This document shows positions 50,719-55,521 of a stretch of DNA of 55,521 nucleotides, piece by piece; position 1 is the stretch's first letter; the number at the start of each line of letters is the position of its first letter. Under the pieces are notes generated by a model. That model made no database searches. It saw only the letters and a list, made by a program, of their open reading frames with translations, and had not been told where the DNA came from. The position numbers and the translations under genes were made by a program. Origin of the DNA: JBDTDV01 sp039922875 (GTDB lineage: Bacteria > Actinomycetota > Actinomycetes > Actinomycetales > Microbacteriaceae); assembly GCA_039922875.1 (NCBI GenBank), contig JBDTDV010000034.1, positions 1 through 55,521 on the forward strand. The letters are read 5' to 3'.

Positions 50719-51471
50719 ATGGCAAAGCAGTCGATTTTTGGGCGGATCGCCCAACTCACCAGGGCGAACATCAACGCCCTGATCGATTCGGCGGAAGATC
50801 CCGAGAAGATGCTTGACCAAATGGTCCGCGACTACACCAATAGCATCGCGGATGCCGAAGGCGCTATTGCCGAGACGATCGGAAACCTGCGACTGCTAGA
50901 AGATGACCACCGGCAGGATGTTGCGGCGGCGGCCGAGTGGGGCACGAAGGCGCTGGCTGCGAGCCGGAAGGCCGATCAGTACCGTGCCAGCGGCGGCGAG
51001 GGTACCGCGACCGATGCCGACAAGTTCGACGCCCTCGCCAAGGTGGCGCTGCAGCGCCAGATTCAGGCTGAGAATGAGGCGAAATCAGCCGAGCCGCAGA
51101 TTGCCGCGCAGACTGAGGTGGTCGACAAGCTCAAGACCGGCTTGAACACCATGAAGCAGAAGCTGGAACAGCTCAAGTCCAAGCGGAGTGAGCTGGTCGC
51201 GCGTTCTAAGTCGGCAGCGGCGCAAGCTCAGGTGATGGATGCGGTCAAGAGCGTTGATATCCTCGACCCGACCAGTGAGGTGAGCCGGTTCGAGGAGAAG
51301 ATCCGTCGGGAAGAAGCGAAGGTGCGCGGTGCCAGCGAACTCGCCGCGTCAAGCCTGGACGCCCAGTTCAATGAACTTGACGATCTCGGTGAACTGACCG
51401 AGGTCGATGCCCGCTTGGCGGCACTGAAGGCAGGTACCTCCGGCTCCGGCCAATCAGCGGTTACCTCCTAA
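50719..51471 (+). CDS. pspA: Phage-shock protein A (PspA/IM30/ESCRT-III family)
   Basis: 250 aa, nearly all alpha-helical coiled coil. The N-terminal MAKQSIFGRIAQLTRANINA is the amphipathic membrane-binding helix, followed by LIDSAEDPEKMLDQMVRDY, which is diagnostic. PspA binds stressed inner-membrane patches and forms ESCRT-III-like assemblies. AAGGAAG supports the ATG. It is co-oriented with the TPM gene, suggesting one membrane-maintenance module. Confidence 0.92.
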   Translation: MAKQSIFGRIAQLTRANINALIDSAEDPEKMLDQMVRDYTNSIADAEGAIAETIGNLRLLEDDHRQDVAAAAEWGTKALAASRKADQYRASGGEGTATDADKFDALAKVALQRQIQAENEAKSAEPQIAAQTEVVDKLKTGLNTMKQKLEQLKSKRSELVARSKSAAAQAQVMDAVKSVDILDPTSEVSRFEEKIRREEAKVRGASELAASSLDAQFNELDDLGELTEVDARLAALKAGTSGSGQSAVTS

Positions 51472-51478
51472 GGGCCGG

Positions 51479-52702
51479 CTACTGCCGGGGGCCCAGCGTC
51501 ACCTGCACAATCCGGTCGTCACCCTCGCGTGGGGTGCCGCGGCCGTCGGTGTTGTTGGTCAGCAGCCACAGTGCCTGTCCGCCGCCGGGCCCGTCGACCA
51601 CGGCGGCCCCGTCGACGACGGCGACGTCGCGGAGCCGGCCGAAGGCATCCGGGTACCACTGAACCGCCTGCACGGCGGCGCCGGCGGTGGGGTACAGCAC
51701 CCACAGGCGCTTGCCGCCGAGGGCTGCCATGAAGATCGTGTCGCCGGCGACCGCCAGACCGCTCGGGCTCGCGAGGTCGGTCGGCCACTGATAGACGGGG
51801 TCAACGTACGGCGTCTGATGGCCGATGCCCTCCACGATCGGCCAGCCGTAATTGGCGCCCGGCGTGATGATGTTCAGTTCGTCCCAGGTGTTCTGCCCGA
51901 ATTCGCTGGACCACATCGTGCCCCGTGCATCCCAGCCGATGCCCTGTGGGTTGCGATGCCCGAGAGAGTAGACCGGCGAGTCGGGGAACGGGTTGTCGAT
52001 GGGATTTGCGCCGTCTGCGGTGATGCGCAGGATTTTCCCGCCCAGCGACCGCAGACTCTGTGCGTTGTCTGGCCGGCTCGCGTCTCCCACGGTGATGTAG
52101 AGCATCCCGTCCGGTCCGAACGCGATCCGGCCGCCATTATGGTTGCTCGCCTTCGGGATGCCGGTGAGGATTTCTTGCGGTGCGCCGAGCGCATAGTGCC
52201 CCGCAGTGCCACCCAGCGGCATTCGCACCACCCGGTTGTCCTCCGTCGTCGTCAAATAGGCGTAGACGAAGGCCGGGTCGCCGCCGCCGGTGGCTTTTGG
52301 AGCGGCCAGGCCGAGCAGTCCGCCCTCGCCGTGGTGCAGAACCCCCGGTACGGTGCCTGCGGTGCGGGTGCCACCATCGGCCGGGCGCTCCAGGATCCGC
52401 CCGGAGTCGCGCTCGCTGATCAGAGTGGAGCCGCTCGGCAGCACAAGCATCGACCACGGCGAGCTCAAGCCGGTTTGAATTGTCGTCGTCTCGCCGGTGG
52501 GTTGCAGGGCGACCGCGGGCGTCTGCCCAGGGGTTGGCGGGGGAGCCAGAGTTGACGCCGGAGTTGACGCCGATGTCGAGGTCGAGCGTCCGGGCGCCTG
52601 GCCCTGAACGCACGCCGTGAGGCCGACGGCGAGGGAAAGTGCCAGCGTGAGTGCTGTTGTCGTTCTGCCGGGTCGGCCGGTCACGTGCGCGGGGTCGGTC
52701 AT
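51479..52702 (-). CDS. PQQ-dependent sugar dehydrogenase-like lipoprotein
   Basis: 407 aa from the ATG at 52702, with GGAGGG upstream. TLALSLAVGLTAC is a lipoprotein signal peptide, followed by a Ser/Thr/Ala/Pro linker with STSAS repeats. The beta-propeller begins GLSSPWSMLVLPSGSTLISERDSGRIL and contains NHNGGRIAFGPDGMLYITVGDAS and YSLGHRNPQGIGWD, the glucose/sorbosone dehydrogenase blocks. It would oxidise a sugar outside the membrane if PQQ is available; no PQQ synthesis genes are in the window. It converges with pspA. Confidence 0.87.
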   Translation of the reverse strand: MTDPAHVTGRPGRTTTALTLALSLAVGLTACVQGQAPGRSTSTSASTPASTLAPPPTPGQTPAVALQPTGETTTIQTGLSSPWSMLVLPSGSTLISERDSGRILERPADGGTRTAGTVPGVLHHGEGGLLGLAAPKATGGGDPAFVYAYLTTTEDNRVVRMPLGGTAGHYALGAPQEILTGIPKASNHNGGRIAFGPDGMLYITVGDASRPDNAQSLRSLGGKILRITADGANPIDNPFPDSPVYSLGHRNPQGIGWDARGTMWSSEFGQNTWDELNIITPGANYGWPIVEGIGHQTPYVDPVYQWPTDLASPSGLAVAGDTIFMAALGGKRLWVLYPTAGAAVQAVQWYPDAFGRLRDVAVVDGAAVVDGPGGGQALWLLTNNTDGRGTPREGDDRIVQVTLGPRQ

Positions 52703-52710
52703 GCTCCCTC

Positions 52711-52744
52711 CCCGGTTTGTTCCAGTTCCCGGTTTGTTCCAGTC
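52711..52744. repeat. 17-bp direct repeat, two copies
   Basis: CCCGGTTTGTTCCAGTT and CCCGGTTTGTTCCAGTC stand head to tail at 52711-52727 and 52728-52744, just upstream of the PQQ-dehydrogenase start. They could be paired operator half-sites or a slippage repeat. Confidence 0.85.
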
Positions 52745-52882
52745 TGACCGGTCTCGGCTGTGGACACCAGGTGCTCGCCTGCGGCTTCCGGCGCGGCAGC
52801 TTCCGATGGGCCGCCTGCTTCCGGGATGCGCAGATCGATCCGCTCGGGCGACAAATCGAGCCGCGGCGGCGACAATGGAAAC

Positions 52883-53719
52883 GTGGAAACCGCGACCGGC
52901 ACCAGCCGCACCCCGGAATCGGCCGGTGCCACGCTGCGTTGTGATCTCAATTGCGATCTCGGCGAGTTTTCCGGCGGCCGGCCGACCGGCGACGACGCGG
53001 CGATGTTCCAGCTGATCACCAGCGCCAACATCGCCTGCGGCTTCCACGCCGGCGTCCCGTTGACCATGCGGGAAAGCTGTCTGAGGGCGCTCGACTCCGG
53101 CGTCGCCATCGGCGCGCATGTGTCGTACCGGGATCTGGCCGGTTTCGGTCGCCGCGCCATGGACATCGCGGCCGAGGACCTCTACCGCGATGTGCTCAGT
53201 CAGCTCTCAGCGCTCGCCGGAATCGCAGCGTCCGTTGGCGGCCGACTGTCGTATGTCAAGCCGCACGGTGCCCTGTACAACCGTATTGTGACCGATCCGG
53301 CGCAGGCGGATGCCGTCGCGCGCGCCGTGCGCGACTTTGACGCGACACTTCCGCAACTGGGCCTTTCCGGGACGCAGGCGGCGCTAGCGGCCGACCGGTA
53401 CGGCATCCGCTTCATTCGCGAGGCGTTCGTGGACCGCGCCTATGCACCAGACGGATCGCTGGTGCCGCGCGGTCTGCCCGGCGCCGTGCTGTCGGCGTCG
53501 GCGGCGGATGGCGCGAGCGAGATCGCCGCCCGCGCGGTGGCAATGGTGGCTGACGGAGAGGTGGACGCGATCGACGGCACCCGAGTTCGGGTACGGGTGG
53601 ATTCGCTCTGCGTACACGGCGACACTGCGGATGCCGTCGGCATGGCGCGCGCGGTGCGGGCGGCACTGCGGGTGGCGGGCGTCGTCGTCGCGCCGTTCAC
53701 CTCGGCGACATTGGCGTGA
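52883..53719 (+). CDS. pxpA: 5-oxoprolinase subunit A
   Basis: 278 aa from a GTG at 52883 (longer frames reach back to 52760). LRCDLNCDLGEFSGGRPTGDDAAMF, SANIACGFHAGVP, VKPHGALYN and SLCVHGDTADAV are LamB/YcsF signatures. PxpABC hydrolyses 5-oxoproline to glutamate using ATP. GACAAT lies six bases before the GTG, consistent with a leaderless message. First gene of pxpABC. Confidence 0.87.
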   Translation: METATGTSRTPESAGATLRCDLNCDLGEFSGGRPTGDDAAMFQLITSANIACGFHAGVPLTMRESCLRALDSGVAIGAHVSYRDLAGFGRRAMDIAAEDLYRDVLSQLSALAGIAASVGGRLSYVKPHGALYNRIVTDPAQADAVARAVRDFDATLPQLGLSGTQAALAADRYGIRFIREAFVDRAYAPDGSLVPRGLPGAVLSASAADGASEIAARAVAMVADGEVDAIDGTRVRVRVDSLCVHGDTADAVGMARAVRAALRVAGVVVAPFTSATLA

Positions 53720-53761
53720 TGCGCGCGGTGATGAGGGTGCTGTGATGAGGAGGCTGTCGTA

Positions 53762-54535
53762 ATGGGGCGGATCCTGCCCTACGGTGATCGGGCGCTGATG
53801 CTCGAGCTGGCCTCCCTGGACGAGGTGCTGGTTGTGCACCGGGAACTTGCCTTCAGCGCTCCCGCGGGCGTGATCGATATCGTGCCGGCGGCGCGCACCG
53901 TCGCGGTGACCATCGACCCCGCGCAGCTGCCGCTGAGTGTGGCGCGCGCCTGGCTCGCCCGGGCCGCTTCGCACCCGGGGCTGCTGGATTCCGGGCCCTC
54001 GGCTGCCGGGCTCTCGGCTGCCGGGCGCCTGGATGCCGGGCCTGGCCAGATGGCAGAGTCGGCTTCCGCGTCGGCTTCCGAGTCCGTGGACGCGCTCGTG
54101 ATCGACGTCGACTATTCGGGCGCAGATCTGGCGGAGGTCGCGCGGATACTCGGCTGGAGCGTTGCCGAGGTGATCGCGTGGCACAGTGGATGCCGCTGGC
54201 GGGTGGCCTTCTGCGGCTTCAGCCCGGGCTTCGGATACCTGGTTCCGGAATCCGCGGCCGGTGGCGCTGCCGGCGGTGGTGGCGCTGCCGGCGATGGCGC
54301 GGCCGGGCGACTACGGGTGCCCAGGCGGCAGAGTCCGCGCACGTCTGTACCGGCCGGGTCCGTGGCGCTCGCCGACGAGTTCAGCGCCGTCTATCCGCGC
54401 CAGTCCCCGGGCGGGTGGCAGCTGATCGGGCAGACGGACGCGGTGCTCTGGGATGCCTCGCGCGACTCGCCGGCCCTGCTCACCCCGGGCCGAGAAGTGC
54501 GCTTTCGGCCAGTCGGCCAGGGAGGCAGGCGATGA
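53762..54535 (+). CDS. pxpB: 5-oxoprolinase subunit B (KipI/AHS1 family)
   Basis: 257 aa. ILPYGDRALMLELASLDEVL opens the AHS1 domain; WHSGCRWRVAFCGFSPGFGYL and VPRRQSPRTSVPAGSVALA complete it. Two low-complexity stretches are unusual: an Ala/Gly/Ser insert at about 80-108 (DSGPSAAGLSAAGRLDAGPG) and a Gly/Ala insert near 163-182 (AAGGAAGGGGAAGDG). GAGGAGG precedes the ATG and the stop overlaps pxpC by four bases. Confidence 0.88.
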   Translation: MGRILPYGDRALMLELASLDEVLVVHRELAFSAPAGVIDIVPAARTVAVTIDPAQLPLSVARAWLARAASHPGLLDSGPSAAGLSAAGRLDAGPGQMAESASASASESVDALVIDVDYSGADLAEVARILGWSVAEVIAWHSGCRWRVAFCGFSPGFGYLVPESAAGGAAGGGGAAGDGAAGRLRVPRRQSPRTSVPAGSVALADEFSAVYPRQSPGGWQLIGQTDAVLWDASRDSPALLTPGREVRFRPVGQGGRR

Positions 54536-55521
54536 CCGCGCGGTTGCAGATCGTCGATCCAGGCATCCTGAGCCTGGTTGAGGATCTTGGCCGGCCAGGC
54601 AACGCGGCGATCGGGATCAGCCGGTCCGGTGCCCTTGACCGGGGCGCGCTTCGCCTGGCCAATCGGCTCGTCGGCAATCCGGAGACTGCGGCCGGGCTCG
54701 AAGTGCTGGCGGGCGGCCTTGTCGCGCGGTTCACCGAGTCAGCCTGGTTTGCCGTCTCCGGCGCGTTGGGCACCGTCCGGCTGGAAGAGCCGACCCGGCT
54801 CGGACAAGACCATGCCGTGCCCGGGGCGCCGATCGAATCGCACGCGCCGATTCTCGCCTCGGCCGGTGCGATTCTGCGCTTTGGCCGACCCGAGGTCGGG
54901 CTTCGGTACTACCTCGCAGTCCGCGGTGGCATCGAGACCCCAACGGTCCTCGGGTCGCGCTCGGCCGATCTGCTCTCCGGAATCGGCGGGGAGCAGCTGT
55001 CCGCCGGCGACGTGCTGCCCATCGGAGCCGAGCCGAGCATCGAGATCCCGGCCGTTGACGCGCTGACCGTCGTACCGCCGGCATCCGGCGAGGTTACCGT
55101 GTTCGTATACGCCGGGCCGCGTTCGGACTGGTTCACCGATGCGGGCCGCGGAGCCTTCTTCAACACCAAGTGGATGGTTTCCCCCGACGCAAACCGGGTC
55201 GGGGTGCGCTTGCAGGCGGTTGGCTCCTCGGATCCAGCAGGCGCCGCAGATTCGGCAGACGCCGCAGAATCCGGCGGAGCCCATCCCACCGCCGGGGTCA
55301 CGCTGCTTCAGCGGGCGGTACCAGGCGAATTGCCCAGCGAGGCGATGGTGCCAGGCGCGATCCAGGTGTCATCGTCCGGTCAGCCCACGGTGCTCTTGGC
55401 TGATCATCCCGCGACCGGTGGCTACCCGGTGATCGCCGTGGTCGCCGACGGATCCCTCGATGTGTTCGCCCAACTGCGGCCCGGCCAGCGCATTGTGTTC
55501 CGGCACGCAGCGCTCACCTAG
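54532..55521 (+). CDS. pxpC: 5-oxoprolinase subunit C (AHS2 family)
   Basis: 329 aa from the ATG at 54532, coupled to pxpB by ATGA and preceded by GGAGGCAGG. LQIVDPGILSLVEDLGRPG, GISRSGALDRGALRLANRLVGN, GLRYYLAVRGGI and LLADHPATGGYPVIAVV match AHS2/biotin-carboxylase-like subunits of 5-oxoprolinase. An Ala/Asp/Ser insert (about 228-243) is low complexity. The TAG stop is the last codon of the window, so the gene is complete. Confidence 0.9.
   Translation: MTARLQIVDPGILSLVEDLGRPGNAAIGISRSGALDRGALRLANRLVGNPETAAGLEVLAGGLVARFTESAWFAVSGALGTVRLEEPTRLGQDHAVPGAPIESHAPILASAGAILRFGRPEVGLRYYLAVRGGIETPTVLGSRSADLLSGIGGEQLSAGDVLPIGAEPSIEIPAVDALTVVPPASGEVTVFVYAGPRSDWFTDAGRGAFFNTKWMVSPDANRVGVRLQAVGSSDPAGAADSADAAESGGAHPTAGVTLLQRAVPGELPSEAMVPGAIQVSSSGQPTVLLADHPATGGYPVIAVVADGSLDVFAQLRPGQRIVFRHAALT

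Noticed and set aside
51479..53119. Long N-terminal extension of the PQQ dehydrogenase to 53119
   Set aside because: It would overlap pxpA on the other strand; the ATG at 52702 has a good ribosome site and begins a lipoprotein signal peptide.
1..55521. tRNA, rRNA, IS element or prophage genes
   Set aside because: None seen on reading the gaps and gene families; no transposase, integrase or cloverleaf was recognised.

Overview
The window looks like a chromosomal segment of a high-GC Gram-positive bacterium (Actinomycetota), most likely a member of the Microbacteriaceae. The signs are frequent GTG/TTG starts, a DtxR/IdeR-type iron box, an lhr-nei2 pair, HelR, a DUF4916 NUDIX protein, a DUF7882 protein, a LAxTG (class E sortase) surface protein, and several genes that look leaderless. 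The family is an inference; no rRNA, tRNA, phage, IS element or CRISPR array was seen.

Layout. Bases 1-14.0 kb form a catabolic island that is visibly less GC-rich than the rest (spot counts: 35/60 G+C at 3301-3360, 41/60 at 16921-16980). It holds an HMG-CoA-lyase-like gene (cut by the window edge), two CaiB/BaiF CoA-transferases, IclR and GntR/FCD regulators, an SDR, an MFS importer, a cyclic-imidase-like polysaccharide-deacetylase-fold hydrolase, an asparaginase-like and a maleamate-amidase-like hydrolase, a mesaconyl-CoA-hydratase-like MaoC protein, an acyl-CoA dehydrogenase, an MmgE/PrpD protein and a CitE-like lyase. Read together they suggest uptake of a carbon-substituted cyclic imide, opening to a half-amide, hydrolysis to a dicarboxylate, CoA activation, dehydrogenation/hydration and C-C cleavage. 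This is the best candidate for an undescribed system here.

14.2-21.7 kb: DUF7882 and split-barrel flavoprotein genes, a NaiP-like transporter behind a 14-bp tandem repeat, then iron homeostasis: a ferric-iron ABC importer with an IdeR box and a ferritin-like/VIT1 exporter. 21.8-25.3 kb: an aldolase-CbbY-DhaL-DhaK operon for phosphorylated ketoses. 25.3-32.7 kb: an acyl-CoA synthetase, Nei2 and the giant helicase Lhr. 32.8-38.8 kb: a LAxTG surface protein with three Cys-pair repeats and an aerolysin-like segment, a lipid kinase, a ThrE-type exporter and an esterase. 38.9-48.5 kb: NUDIX, DEAD-box helicase, VOC protein, NYN nuclease, HelR, ComB-like phosphatase, SprT-like protein, TPR protein and a spermidine-synthase-like protein. 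48.6-51.5 kb: TPM-domain protein plus PspA (envelope stress). 51.5-55.5 kb: a PQQ-type sugar dehydrogenase and pxpABC (5-oxoprolinase).

Short tandem repeats recur across the window, both between genes (14, 13, 21, 15 and 17 bp units) and inside coding sequences (MaoC, Lhr, DEAD-box helicase and HelR).
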